DNA of 64,000 bases from Bacteroidota bacterium (GCA_020444415.1 JAHLLA010000004.1:1-64000); one strand, 5' to 3'; positions 8,092 through 17,505 are shown, counted from the first letter of the stretch. Numbers and translations: made by a program. Notes: generated by a model from the letters alone, not told the origin.

Positions 8092-9441
8092 TTACAAGTT
8101 CAGTTGCTTAAAATTTATTCCATTAAAATTCCCAGAACTCATCATCAAAAAAACGTTCTTTGAAACACTTGTATTTTTTAGCCATTCGATCATTTCATCC
8201 GAATTCGTAAAAACCTCCAAATCGGCTCTTCCAAATGCTTTCTTTATATCATTAGGGCTGATACGTTCCAGTTTTTTCATTTCAACTGTATGCGGATTGT
8301 AATAAACGCATCCTTTGTCAGCCATTTTAAATGAACCTTCATATTGGGCTAAGAAAGTTTTATTCAAACTGCTGAATGTATGAAGTTCCAAACAGGCAAT
8401 TAACTCACGTTCCGTATATTGTTCCTTTACAGCATTGATTGTCGCTTTTACTTTGGATGGCGCATGTGCGAAATCTTTGTATAAAATAAAACAGTCATTC
8501 TTTTCGATTAATTCCAGGCGGTTTGATGTACCTTCAAAAGTTGAGATCGCTTTATAAAAATCATCTTCATCTATACCTACCGACATACAAACCCACCTGG
8601 CGCCATTAATATTCATCATATTATGCCGGCCAAATACTTTTAATGGAATCTTTGCTCCTTTGTACTTGAGATAGCTAATCCCCTCTTCAATTAAATAGTC
8701 CGATACCTGGTATGGAATTATTTCCAGGTCATCTCTTTTGCTTTTCCGAACCAATTCTTCCAGTACTTTATCCTCCTTGCTGTATATGAGGATACCATCC
8801 TTTTCAATCAATTGAATGAATTTGGAAAACTGCTCGTTATATTTTTCGATGGTTGGAAAAACATTGATATGGTCCCATGCAATCCCAGAAATTAAAGCTA
8901 TATGCGGATGATACCAGTGAAATTTCGGCCTCCGGTCAATCGGGGAACTTAGGTATTCATCACCTTCGAAAACCATGATAGGCGCCTGATCACTTAATCG
9001 TACCATGACCTCAAAATTTTCAATTTTAGAACCCACCAGGTAATCAAAATCCAGTCCGCAATGTTTCATCACATGCATGATCATGGCTGTAATGGTCGTT
9101 TTACCATGACTTCCGCCGATCACTACCCTTTTCTTGTTTTTCGAATGTTCATAAAGGTATTCAGGGTAGGAATAAATTTTCAAACCTAACTCCTGCGCTC
9201 TTAAAAGCTCTGGATTATCTATCCGTGCATGCATTCCGAGTATGATAATATCGATTGAATCATTGATTTTATCCGGAAACCAGCCAAATTTTTCTGGTAA
9301 CAATGCATAGGATTTCAAACGGCTTTTGGATGGTTCAAAAATCTCATCATCGGAGCCTGTAACGAAGTGGCCGTTCTTTTTTAAAGCAATGGCGAGGTTG
9401 TGCATGGCACTTCCTCCAATGGCAATTAAATGGATTTTCAT
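8092..9441 (-). CDS. mpl: Mpl-type Mur ligase (UDP-MurNAc : L-Ala-gamma-D-Glu-meso-DAP ligase)
   Basis: Mpl reattaches the recycled murein tripeptide to UDP-MurNAc in the cytoplasm, so recovered wall peptide re-enters peptidoglycan synthesis. The 449-residue protein has the three Mur domains: an N-terminal Rossmann fold (HLIAIGGSAMHNLA), the central ATPase with P-loop GGSHGKTT at 109-116 and FEGDEYLSS, then the C-terminal ligase domain. The start GGSAMHNLA in place of the MurC pattern, and the DEYLSS segment, point to Mpl instead of MurC. The GT4 gene lies 12 bp upstream on the same strand, suggesting one transcript. Full-length MurC activity is a less likely alternative. Confidence 0.85.
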   Translation of the reverse strand: MKIHLIAIGGSAMHNLAIALKKNGHFVTGSDDEIFEPSKSRLKSYALLPEKFGWFPDKINDSIDIIILGMHARIDNPELLRAQELGLKIYSYPEYLYEHSKNKKRVVIGGSHGKTTITAMIMHVMKHCGLDFDYLVGSKIENFEVMVRLSDQAPIMVFEGDEYLSSPIDRRPKFHWYHPHIALISGIAWDHINVFPTIEKYNEQFSKFIQLIEKDGILIYSKEDKVLEELVRKSKRDDLEIIPYQVSDYLIEEGISYLKYKGAKIPLKVFGRHNMMNINGARWVCMSVGIDEDDFYKAISTFEGTSNRLELIEKNDCFILYKDFAHAPSKVKATINAVKEQYTERELIACLELHTFSSLNKTFLAQYEGSFKMADKGCVYYNPHTVEMKKLERISPNDIKKAFGRADLEVFTNSDEMIEWLKNTSVSKNVFLMMSSGNFNGINFKQLNL

Positions 9442-9453
9442 TTCATTTTAACG

Positions 9454-10650
9454 TTAATTGAGCGCCTTCAAGTATAGATTAAACAATTCTTTAGCTATTT
9501 CATCGGGTGAAAATTGCTGTCGTGCCTTTTTCATGATCGTTCTACTGTCAAACTGAAGCTTTCCATCCAAATAATTATGAAGTAGGTTTTCAAGTTCAAT
9601 TTGATTACCGGCCTCTAACAATCTTCCGTTATCGTTATTTACAAATTCAGGAATCCCTCCTACCGCTGTAGCGATTACAGGAATTCCCAATGCAAAACTT
9701 TCATTAATCACTACCGGGAAATTTTCATAATTACTGAATACAACCATTAAATCAGCAGTGGCCATTTGATTGACTAATTCTTTGCCTTCCAACAATCCTG
9801 TAAATTCAATCGTTTTACTATCCAGTCCCAAATCTAAGGCATACTGTTTTAGGAATTCAAAATCCATTCCGTCGCCCACTAACTTAAATATAAAATCGTT
9901 TCTTTTCTTTGACAGGGAGAGAATGACATGCAGTAATCCACTTATGTTCTTTGACTTATCTTCAAAACAACTGACATGGATAAAAGTAGTTTTAATATCT
10001 TCTGGATTTTTATTTTTTGGAAATTTCAGAAAATCATCTGTAACAACATTGGCTAAAACTTGATAATTCGAATTTTTTAATCCATGATTTTGCATGGCAT
10101 TGGCCAGGTTTTGGGTAACCGTTGTTACAGCAGATGCATGTTTAACAACAATACGCGTCACCCACTTTCTAAATCCGCCTCTAAACTCATTTGTTAGCGG
10201 CAAATACCTCGACCAGTGTTCGCTGATTACATAAGGGACATTCCGGAAAAGCCTATTGTATAAAGCAATCACTCCAAGCCGCGTTAAAATATGCACATGG
10301 ATCAGGTCAATTCGTTCTAGCTCGGTTTTAATGGCCCTGATACCTATTTTATTGGCTTTATAAAACCTATACACTTTTATCAACTTACCGATCAGGGGAA
10401 GATTTTTGCATGGATTCTTATAATAAACCCTGGCAGTCGGCACGCGGTTCAATTCTTCTAGCTGAAGCTCAAATCGTTGCGTCTGCTCTTCATATTCAAC
10501 CGCATGCACATACACGACACCCACGTCACAATATTTTGAAACTGCTTCGGCATGCCGCTGTATGAACAATCCCGGCATGGGATCATAACGGTTGGGATAC
10601 CATCTTGATAAGTGTAGCACTTTTATTCTCTGAGAATCTGTGTTTTTCAT
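9454..10650 (-). CDS. Glycosyltransferase family 4 (GT-B fold)
   Basis: A 398-residue retaining glycosyltransferase. The N-terminal acceptor domain (about 8-200) starts KVLHLSRWYPN and contains ISEHWSRYLP; the C-terminal donor-binding domain (about 215-390) has the EX7E-like segment NESFALGIPVIATAVGGIPE and a GRLLEAGN loop. Such enzymes add sugars from nucleotide donors to lipid-linked or surface glycans; the substrate cannot be told from sequence. The start overlaps the end of the NadR-like kinase by 4 bp (ATGA junction), so translation is coupled within a kinase-GT4-mpl unit whose members have no obvious shared pathway. Confidence 0.88.
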   Translation of the reverse strand: MKNTDSQRIKVLHLSRWYPNRYDPMPGLFIQRHAEAVSKYCDVGVVYVHAVEYEEQTQRFELQLEELNRVPTARVYYKNPCKNLPLIGKLIKVYRFYKANKIGIRAIKTELERIDLIHVHILTRLGVIALYNRLFRNVPYVISEHWSRYLPLTNEFRGGFRKWVTRIVVKHASAVTTVTQNLANAMQNHGLKNSNYQVLANVVTDDFLKFPKNKNPEDIKTTFIHVSCFEDKSKNISGLLHVILSLSKKRNDFIFKLVGDGMDFEFLKQYALDLGLDSKTIEFTGLLEGKELVNQMATADLMVVFSNYENFPVVINESFALGIPVIATAVGGIPEFVNNDNGRLLEAGNQIELENLLHNYLDGKLQFDSRTIMKKARQQFSPDEIAKELFNLYLKALN

Positions 10651-11165
10651 TCAGGATCTAAGTTATCTACAAATGTAAAGGCATTTTTTAATCTTTCATC
10701 ACCCCGACCTTTAACAATTCGATAATTGAAATTATGAAGCTCGAGCTCTTTTACAAATTGCCCGAATAAGTATTCACGGTTTTCCGGGTTTTCCCGCAAT
10801 GGATCTGGCTGCCATTTCAGGTTAGGGTAACAAAGTAAGTATAAATCATACGGAAGTTCAACCAGCATCTTTTCAATCCATTCGGGACATTCATTAAAAA
10901 CTTCTATACACCAGATTTTTGCCACAATCATATCTGTATCACAAAATAAATACTGATTCGCCAACTTTAAAAACCGGCTTTCAGAATTGAGTTGTCCTTT
11001 GGCAATATTCAGCACATCATCCAGGGAATAATTTGTTCCAATCTCCTTCAGGTATTCTCTCGAATACTCAGGAACATAGATAGTCTGATAATGTTTTGCC
11101 AATCCTGATGCCAGTTCACTTTTACCTGTCGATTCAGGCCCTGTGATGGAGATTCGTTTAGGCAT
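10647..11165 (-). CDS. NadR-type kinase (P-loop nucleoside/vitamin kinase)
   Basis: A 172-residue P-loop kinase resembling the ribosylnicotinamide-kinase domain of NadR: GPESTGKSEL near residues 9-18, PEYSREYL, and DTDMIVAKIW. It would phosphorylate a substrate entering through the neighbouring PnuC transporter and so trap it. I chose the ATG at 11165, which overlaps the pnuC stop by 8 bp. An in-frame ATG at 11192 would add nine basic residues (MKIKKKISV) and overlap by 35 bp. The NadR adenylyltransferase and DNA-binding domains are absent. Nicotinamide riboside is the usual substrate, but the YkoF-like gene in the same operon raises thiamine as an alternative. Confidence 0.8.
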   Translation of the reverse strand: MPKRISITGPESTGKSELASGLAKHYQTIYVPEYSREYLKEIGTNYSLDDVLNIAKGQLNSESRFLKLANQYLFCDTDMIVAKIWCIEVFNECPEWIEKMLVELPYDLYLLCYPNLKWQPDPLRENPENREYLFGQFVKELELHNFNYRIVKGRGDERLKNAFTFVDNLDPE

Positions 11166-11877
11166 AACGGATATCTTTTTTTTGATTTTCAATTGCTTTT
11201 CTCCATGAGAAATAAGCCATAATGGCGATCACCAGAAAGATGGCATACTGGATAGCAGTAAATCCATATCCTTTGATAATATACAATGGAATAGAAACCA
11301 CATCTCCTATTATCCACAAGGTCCAGTTTTCAATTTTCTTATTGGCCATCAGCCACATGGCGGCAAAGAAAATACCGGTTGTAAAAGTATCCAAAAATGG
11401 GGTGGCCAGCCTAATATCCTGAATATTCCCCGATGAGAGGTGTTCCCATGCAAATGAAAAACTAGCTGTAAAACCTAAATCATTTGGCATCACATCATAA
11501 TACCGATAGACGACAATGACGAATACAGATGTAAATAAAAAGATTCCAAAAGCCTTTAATTTGTCCTTAAAATTTGTCCTGCTAATTGAAATGTGCGTTT
11601 GTTTATCATCAATTACCTTATGCCACATATACCATCCGTAAATGCTCATCAACGTATAATAAACATTGATGATCAAATCGCCATACAAGGTCCATTGCGA
11701 AAGCAGGTAGACGTAAATGGCTGTGCTGATGATTCCGGTCGGGAAAACTAGGATATTCTCTTTCCTTGCAAAAAACACACTTATCACCCCGAAAATAGCA
11801 GCGACTAACTCAAGAAGTATATTGAATGTTGAATATGTTTCGTAAGGTTCTAATAGAAACTGAATCAAATCGCTCAT
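11158..11877 (-). CDS. pnuC: PnuC-family vitamin transporter
   Basis: A 239-residue inner-membrane protein with about seven helices and the family signatures FPTGIISTAIYVYLL, LYGDLIINVYY and NWTLWIIGDVVSIPLY. PnuC proteins take up nicotinamide riboside by facilitated diffusion; the PnuT branch takes thiamine and PnuX riboflavin. The kinase that overlaps its 3' end would trap the substrate by phosphorylation. The upstream YkoF-like gene abuts it with no spacing, which favours thiamine as a second possibility. No TPP riboswitch fits into the short leader of the operon. The specificity therefore stays open. Confidence 0.88.
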   Translation of the reverse strand: MSDLIQFLLEPYETYSTFNILLELVAAIFGVISVFFARKENILVFPTGIISTAIYVYLLSQWTLYGDLIINVYYTLMSIYGWYMWHKVIDDKQTHISISRTNFKDKLKAFGIFLFTSVFVIVVYRYYDVMPNDLGFTASFSFAWEHLSSGNIQDIRLATPFLDTFTTGIFFAAMWLMANKKIENWTLWIIGDVVSIPLYIIKGYGFTAIQYAIFLVIAIMAYFSWRKAIENQKKDIRYA

Positions 11878-12138
11878 CTAATGAACTTTGGTGTGTATTT
11901 GCAAGTCAGCATTCACGATTTTCAAAATAAAAACAGAATGGGGTAATTCAAATGACTTTTCAATTTCTTTTGTGATCGCCTGCATCACATAACTATACTT
12001 GCCAAATACCTGTGTGCTCATCCCGCTGGTATTCACTTTCATCTCCGGGTACTGGTTCAACCTGGCTATAAAATCTTTAATTGGTGGAATAAACTCACTG
12101 TGAAGCGGATAATAACTGATATCGATAGATGTATTCAT
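11878..12138 (-). CDS. YkoF-like small protein (thiamine-binding family?)
   Basis: An 86-residue cytoplasmic protein starting IDISYYPLHSEFIPPI and containing MSTQVFGKYSYVMQAI. Both segments resemble the ferredoxin-like repeat of YkoF and the thiamine-binding MTH1187/YkoF family. I assign this from motif memory, not from a search, so it is tentative. It is the first gene of a three-gene unit with the PnuC transporter and kinase, its stop codon directly abutting the transporter ATG. If the match holds, it points to hydroxymethylpyrimidine or thiamine handling. Confidence 0.55.
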   Translation of the reverse strand: MNTSIDISYYPLHSEFIPPIKDFIARLNQYPEMKVNTSGMSTQVFGKYSYVMQAITKEIEKSFELPHSVFILKIVNADLQIHTKVH

Positions 12139-12158
12139 TTATGGTTCTTTTAAAAATT

Positions 12159-12166
12159 CAAAGTTA
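12159..12166 (-). promoter_or_regulatory. Candidate -7 element for the YkoF/pnuC/kinase operon
   Basis: TAACTTTG on the minus strand matches TAnnTTTG fully. The predicted leader is only about 14 nt, too short for a TPP or NAD riboswitch. No clear -33 TTG was found. Confidence 0.5.
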
Positions 12167-12213
12167 AGATTATTCTTATTTTGTTAATTTCGTAACATAA
12201 AAAAACCAGGAAA

Positions 12214-12612
12214 ATGACAAAGAAAATTCTAATAGTTGCCGGAATTATCGGTGCGCTGAGTATTATTTTGGATGCGTTGGGTAATTTATATTTTATCGAG
12301 TTCATTTCAGATGATGATCAAATTATATACAACCACGCTGTTTTATACCAGATGATTCATGCGATTGCCCTAATCGGAGTCGTTTTCCTGAACCGTTATT
12401 TCAAACCGAAATACGTGAATATTATATTTCTCACGTTCGTCGCAGGAACAATTCTGGTATCGGGTACATTATACCTGATTGCATTGGAAAATATTTTTAA
12501 AACCAGTTTTGCCATGCTGAGGCCATTTACCGCTATTGGAGGCTTATTACTGTTAATCGGCTGGCTCGGTATTGCTTATCTTGGGATAGATTATAAATCG
12601 AAGAAACGTTAA
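12214..12612 (+). CDS. DUF423-like small membrane protein
   Basis: A 132-residue protein with four predicted helices. The pattern YQMIHAIALIGV in helix 2, a GTILVSGTLYLIAL segment in helix 3 and a final FTAIGGLLLLIGWLGIA match the DUF423 (YgdD/YwdK) family, although the usual GAFGAH motif near the N-terminus is replaced by a longer polar loop (EFISDDDQIIYNH). The function of the family is unknown. The gene is monocistronic and divergent from the pnuC operon, with a 75-bp shared promoter region. Confidence 0.75.
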   Translation: MTKKILIVAGIIGALSIILDALGNLYFIEFISDDDQIIYNHAVLYQMIHAIALIGVVFLNRYFKPKYVNIIFLTFVAGTILVSGTLYLIALENIFKTSFAMLRPFTAIGGLLLLIGWLGIAYLGIDYKSKKR

Positions 12613-12634
12613 GAAATAAACCAGATTCTATTCT

Positions 12635-13279
12635 TTACCGCATGTCAATCACATCTACGTCCGGGTAATCATCAGGATTGAATATGAAGGTCGTGTCGGG
12701 TAAATCAAGATTTGGCTGAAGGTTTATAATGTGATAGGTAAATACATTGCCACTTTTATCATATACGGAAAAGTTTTCCAGGCTCAGGTTTTTTTCATTC
12801 ACCAACAAACTAAGTTGTTCAAATTGATTTCCCTCGTTGGGCTTTAAATTGATCAATTTTAAATCGGAATTTTTATACTTGCTGTCAGAATCGAATTTAG
12901 CTTTATAATCCTCATTGTAAGTAGTGAGGATTTTATTTGGGGAAATACTCTCGTCGCCTTCATCTACATTGCTTACCATTACTTCGTCAGAATCAACAAT
13001 AAATGTCCAGATGGTTTTGCCATCACTGATAATGATCTGGCCTTCCATTTCAATCCTGTAACTGTCGCCTTTCAGGTAAATAATCCCGGATTTTTTTTCA
13101 TCAATATCCATGTCATGGTTCACCATAGTGTAGGCCAGTTCAGCTTTCAGGTTTTTGTAGGAGGCAGTCTTGTTAACTACACTTTCCAAAAGTTCTTCAG
13201 CTTTTTTATCGCTCTGCGCATTCAGAATTCCCCCAAAAAGAAATCCAAAAACTATCATAATTTTTATAATCTGCTTCAT
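12635..13279 (-). CDS. lolA: LolA-like outer-membrane lipoprotein carrier
   Basis: LolA shuttles lipoproteins through the periplasm from LolCDE to the outer membrane. The 214-residue protein has a signal peptide (1-21, ...ILNAQ) and the half-barrel pattern of the family: LESVVNKTASYKNLKAELAYTM, KSGIIYLKGDSYRIEM, ISDGKTIWTF and a C-terminal DTTFIFNPDDYPDVDVIDMR. It follows ftsK by 3 bp on the same strand. The ftsK-lolA order is also familiar from proteobacteria, which supports the call. LolB is not expected in this phylum. Confidence 0.88.
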   Translation of the reverse strand: MKQIIKIMIVFGFLFGGILNAQSDKKAEELLESVVNKTASYKNLKAELAYTMVNHDMDIDEKKSGIIYLKGDSYRIEMEGQIIISDGKTIWTFIVDSDEVMVSNVDEGDESISPNKILTTYNEDYKAKFDSDSKYKNSDLKLINLKPNEGNQFEQLSLLVNEKNLSLENFSVYDKSGNVFTYHIINLQPNLDLPDTTFIFNPDDYPDVDVIDMR

Positions 13280-13282
13280 GAT

Positions 13283-15709
13283 TTATATGTTGTCCTTTTT
13301 ATTCATATCCAAATCTTTCAAAAACTGTTCCAAAGCCATTTCGTTCGCCACTTTAACATCGCGGGCTTTGCTGCCTTCAAAAGGCCCAACAATACCGGCA
13401 GCTTCCAATTGGTCGATAATTCTTCCGGCACGGTTATATCCCAATTTTAATTTCCTCTGCAGCAATGAAGTCGATCCTTGTTGCGTTTGAACAATAATCC
13501 GCGCTGCATCTTCAAAAAGTTCGTCCCTGTCATTCGGATCAAATTCATTTTTGGAATCCACTTCCTCATCATAATACTCGGGCAAATGGTAGGCATCAGG
13601 ATAAGCCCGCTGTGCCCCGATAAAGTCGGTTACACTATCCACTTCCGGTGTATCAATAAAAGCACATTGCAGGCGGATCAGGTCGTTACCGGTTGACAAC
13701 AGCATGTCTCCCCTACCCACCAACTGATCGGCCCCTCCTGTATCGAGGATGGTTCGTGAATCAATCTTTGAAATAACACGGAATGCGATTCTCGCTGGGA
13801 AATTGGCTTTGATGGTACCTGTAATGATATTAACAGAGGGCCTTTGTGTGGCAATGATCAAATGAATACCCACAGCCCTTGCCAGTTGCGCCAGCCTCGT
13901 TATTGGGCCTTCTACTTCTTTTCCTGCCGTCATGATCAAATCGGCGAACTCATCCACCACCAAAACGAAATATGGGAGATAACGATGACCATGTGTCGGA
14001 TTCAGTTTGCGAGCAATAAACTTTGTGTTGTATTCTTTAATATTCCTTACCTGGGCATCTTTCAACAATTCGTACCTGTTGTCCATTTCAATACCCAGCG
14101 AATTCAGTGTTCTAACCACCTTTCGGGTATCGGTAATAATGGCTTCTTCCGAATCAGGTAATTTGGCCAGGTAATGCCTTTCAATCTTCGAATACAATGT
14201 CAGCTCCACTTTTTTTGGATCAACCAAGATGAATTTTAACTCAGCCGGATGCTTCTTATACAACAATGAAGCGATAATGGCATTCAATCCAACGGATTTG
14301 CCTTGCCCGGTAGCACCTGCCATGAGGATATGCGGCATTTTGGCCAGGTCAGCTACATAACTTTCATTGGACACTGTTTTTCCCAATCCGAAAGGCAATT
14401 CAAATTTATTGTTTTGAAAACGATCAGATGCCAATATGGAACGCATGGAGACAATTGTAGGATTTTTATTGGGCACTTCAATACCTACTGTGCCTTTGCC
14501 CGGGATGGGGGCAATAATCCGGATTCCCATGGCTGAAAGACTCAGCGCAATATCATCTTCCAGGTTTTTAATCTTCGAAATACGGATTCCCGGTGCAGGT
14601 ACAATTTCATAAAGCGTGATGGTAGGGCCAATGGTCGCTTTTATTTTTGTAATGCTGATGGAATAATGATTCAGCGTTTCAACAATCTTATTTTTATTGG
14701 CTTCCAGTTCTTCCTTATCCACCCTGATGTCGCCATCATCGTATTCACTAAGTAATTCCAGCGGTGGCATTTTAAAATCAGGTAAATCAAGCGTGGGATC
14801 AAACGAAGTATCAAGTCCAAAATGCTCACCGGGTTTTACCTTTTCTGATTTTTCCTCAGTAATAGGTTTCTCGATGGTTAATTCAATATCTTCCTTTTCT
14901 GAATCGCTGCTTTTTTTATTCTCAATACCATGGTCTACCTCGATTTTGAATGAGTTGCTATCCGATTTTTCGGGTTTTACACGCTCGAAATCTGATTCAT
15001 CATCATCCACTGCAAACTCAACGGTATTATAAATATCTTCTTTCGCCGTGTTGATCTCATTTTCTATCTGATCGTCTTTTCTTGCAAACAGCTTCAGTTT
15101 GCTGAAAGTGAACCTGTAGTCGATCAAAATAAATATGACAGGCACCAGGATAAGAAGTAGAACTAAACCCACAGGCCCCAAGTATTCCGTTAACCATATA
15201 TTCAATTGATCGCCGGTTATTCCTCCCAGACTATTCCACGGGTGTTCCGGAAATATTTTATTCAAAACAAGTGGTAACCAAAGCAACCCTATCACTATGA
15301 TCTGAAACCATGTCCATAATTTGAACATCCTGATCTTTGCCATCATATTGAGTCCGATACTGAACAACAGTAAAGGCAAAAAGAAAGCACCAATTCCCGC
15401 TACTTTTACCAAATAACCAGATAGCCAGACACCAATGCTGCCGGTCCAGTTTTTAACAATTTCCGTATGATCCCTGAAATCTTTTACATCTGCCTCAAAC
15501 CAGTTTACAAAAAATGAAATAATGGCGAGTAACAGATATATGGAAACCACGAGGAAAACAAATCCAAAAATCCGTTTTACCCTTGGGTCGACAGGTTTTC
15601 TTTCACGTGAAGCGGATTTTGTTTTCCTGACCCGTTTTGATTTTTCTCGTTTAGGATTGGGCTTATCCTTCAGTTTATTGGTTTTGATCTTGTTGGCTCG
15701 GGACGACAT
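13283..15709 (-). CDS. ftsK: DNA translocase FtsK
   Basis: FtsK pumps chromosomal DNA through the closing septum and, with XerCD, resolves dimers at dif. The 808-residue protein has about four membrane helices in residues 50-200, a short acidic linker (about 210-300), the alpha/beta motor with Walker A GATGQGKSVGLNA near 463 and Walker B VLVVDEFADLIM near 590, and a C-terminal gamma winged helix (about 735-800, LLQRKLKLGYNRAGRIIDQLE) that reads KOPS sites. The linker is much shorter than in E. coli, as is common. It is first in a unit with lolA. A -7 element lies at 15731-15738. Confidence 0.96.
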   Translation of the reverse strand: MSSRANKIKTNKLKDKPNPKREKSKRVRKTKSASRERKPVDPRVKRIFGFVFLVVSIYLLLAIISFFVNWFEADVKDFRDHTEIVKNWTGSIGVWLSGYLVKVAGIGAFFLPLLLFSIGLNMMAKIRMFKLWTWFQIIVIGLLWLPLVLNKIFPEHPWNSLGGITGDQLNIWLTEYLGPVGLVLLLILVPVIFILIDYRFTFSKLKLFARKDDQIENEINTAKEDIYNTVEFAVDDDESDFERVKPEKSDSNSFKIEVDHGIENKKSSDSEKEDIELTIEKPITEEKSEKVKPGEHFGLDTSFDPTLDLPDFKMPPLELLSEYDDGDIRVDKEELEANKNKIVETLNHYSISITKIKATIGPTITLYEIVPAPGIRISKIKNLEDDIALSLSAMGIRIIAPIPGKGTVGIEVPNKNPTIVSMRSILASDRFQNNKFELPFGLGKTVSNESYVADLAKMPHILMAGATGQGKSVGLNAIIASLLYKKHPAELKFILVDPKKVELTLYSKIERHYLAKLPDSEEAIITDTRKVVRTLNSLGIEMDNRYELLKDAQVRNIKEYNTKFIARKLNPTHGHRYLPYFVLVVDEFADLIMTAGKEVEGPITRLAQLARAVGIHLIIATQRPSVNIITGTIKANFPARIAFRVISKIDSRTILDTGGADQLVGRGDMLLSTGNDLIRLQCAFIDTPEVDSVTDFIGAQRAYPDAYHLPEYYDEEVDSKNEFDPNDRDELFEDAARIIVQTQQGSTSLLQRKLKLGYNRAGRIIDQLEAAGIVGPFEGSKARDVKVANEMALEQFLKDLDMNKKDNI

Positions 15710-15730
15710 TAATTACTACTTTATGTAACG

Positions 15731-15738
15731 CAAAAATA
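15731..15738 (-). promoter_or_regulatory. Candidate -7 element for ftsK-lolA
   Basis: TATTTTTG on the minus strand fits TAnnTTTG, about 21 bp before the ftsK ATG. No TTG was found at the expected -33 position. Confidence 0.45.
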
Positions 15739-15842
15739 GTAAAAAGAGTAACCTGAAGACAGCTAATAAACATGTATTCCTGTATGATTTGTACGAACAG
15801 TTTTACAATATGACACAGATGTTATTTCCGTGCATTATAAAT

Positions 15843-17357
15843 TTACTTTACTATTGAGAATAAGCGGTTCCACCGGATCTTTCCATCGAATAATGATTTG
15901 TTTTTATCCAAAGAGAGCCATATGAATTCCGCTTTGCCAACAACGTGATCTTCAGGCACAAAACCCCAGAACCTTGAATCGGCTGAATTGTGACGGTTGT
16001 CGCCCATCATCCAGTAGTAATCCATACGTGGCGTGTATTCAGTCACGCTTTTTCCATTAATTATGATCTTTTCTCCATCGACTTTCAGGTCATTTCCTTC
16101 ATAAGTAACTATGAGTCTCTCATACAAAGGCAGATTTTCCGTTGTCAGCGGGATGGAAATATTTTTTTGTGGAATATATACAGGACCGAAATTATCCCGA
16201 TTCCATTTATAATTGGCCTCATGAGGGAAAATATCGGGATTCCATTCACCTGCAGGTTCATTCATTACTTCAATGCTTTTAACGATCGGTAATTTCTCCA
16301 GCTCTTTTTTGGCTTCATCTGTCAAAACATAAATAAACTGCCCTGGCACATTGGTACGTGTTCCTTCTGTGATATCCAAACGATCCAGCACAATTGAATT
16401 GATACTTGAACCATCCGTTTGAACAATGTATTGATATTGTAATTTCTCAGGATTTTCAGCAGCTTTTCCATTTATATACACCTGCCTGTTAATAATTTGC
16501 AGCGTATCTCCATGTTTGCCAATACATCGTTTTACGTAATTCTCCCGTTTATCTACCGGACGCACCACAATATCTCCAAAATTACGCTTATCAGTCCAAA
16601 CCCTTTCCCTGCCATATTGATTCACCAGTACATAATAGCTTACATTACTCTGAAACCTGGTTGAAACGGTATCCCCTTCCGGATAGTTAAAAACAACCGC
16701 ATCATTCCTGTCGACGTTGCTAAATCCTGGAAAGCGGTAATACGGTATTTTAATCCACTCGACATAAGATTTTGTAGACGTTGTTAATGGCAATGTGTGA
16801 TGGACAAATGGAAATGCGATGGGTGTATTTGGAACTTTCGGACCATAATTTATCTTGCTTACAAAAAGATAATCGCCTACCAGCAATGATTTTTCCATTG
16901 ACGAAGTAGGAATGGTATATGCTTCCAGCAGAAACGTCCGGATGATGGTGGCCGCAACGACAGCAAAAATAATCGCATCGACCCAATCGCGCACAAATCC
17001 TTTTTTTATTTCCGGTCTGTCGTCAGGATCAACGTATAATTCATCACTTTTAAATCCCAGATATGGTAGATAGATAAACGGCAGAACCACTGCTACAAAC
17101 TGTTCCCATAGTTTGAATTTGTTAAAACATTTTACCAATTCTACCAGCATCAGCATGTACATAAAAACATTTAGAAAAGGTACTAAAAGCAGGGCGTACC
17201 ACCACATGGGCTTTTTAATGATCTTCAGAAAAATGTAGAGATTATAGAAAGGGATGAGGGTTTGCCATCCATGTTTTCCGGCTTTATCAAAAAGCAACCA
17301 GGCAAAGATGGTTGGAATGGTGAACGACAGGGGCAATAAAATAAATAATGAGAGCAT
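15843..17357 (-). CDS. lepB: Signal peptidase I with extra N-terminal membrane domain
   Basis: The enzyme cleaves signal peptides from Sec/Tat-exported proteins on the periplasmic side of the membrane. Residues 1-100 form an extra domain with about three helices (LIPFYNLYIFLKIIKKPMWW), resembling DUF5684. A further helix (about 125-143) precedes the catalytic Ser153 (IPTSSMEKSLLVGDY). The general base Lys276 lies in YVKRCIGKHGD, and the GDNRHNSADSRFWG box is near 455-470. At 504 residues it is far longer than E. coli LepB (324), owing to the N-terminal domain and a large insert between 290 and 440. It sits downstream of the parA-dapB group, separated by the small lipoprotein gene and 148 bp. 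Confidence 0.94.
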   Translation of the reverse strand: MLSLFILLPLSFTIPTIFAWLLFDKAGKHGWQTLIPFYNLYIFLKIIKKPMWWYALLLVPFLNVFMYMLMLVELVKCFNKFKLWEQFVAVVLPFIYLPYLGFKSDELYVDPDDRPEIKKGFVRDWVDAIIFAVVAATIIRTFLLEAYTIPTSSMEKSLLVGDYLFVSKINYGPKVPNTPIAFPFVHHTLPLTTSTKSYVEWIKIPYYRFPGFSNVDRNDAVVFNYPEGDTVSTRFQSNVSYYVLVNQYGRERVWTDKRNFGDIVVRPVDKRENYVKRCIGKHGDTLQIINRQVYINGKAAENPEKLQYQYIVQTDGSSINSIVLDRLDITEGTRTNVPGQFIYVLTDEAKKELEKLPIVKSIEVMNEPAGEWNPDIFPHEANYKWNRDNFGPVYIPQKNISIPLTTENLPLYERLIVTYEGNDLKVDGEKIIINGKSVTEYTPRMDYYWMMGDNRHNSADSRFWGFVPEDHVVGKAEFIWLSLDKNKSLFDGKIRWNRLFSIVK

Positions 17358-17505
17358 GTTTACTTTTTAAATGATTTGCAAGATAGCTTCGATTGGCTAA
17401 TTTTCAAGTTAAATATTGTTAAGAATGACGCGGCAAAACTAATAAGATTTGTTAATTAATATGACAAATATGAAAAGGAGACGTTTCAGAATCGTCTGAT
17501 CCTCT

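Noticed and set aside
8024-8302. Open frame on the plus strand after rho
   Set aside because: It begins in the terminator and is antisense to mpl.
12139-12213. TPP riboswitch before the YkoF/pnuC operon
   Set aside because: The leader is only about 14 nt and the whole gap is 75 bp, too short for the element, and no THI-box bases were seen.
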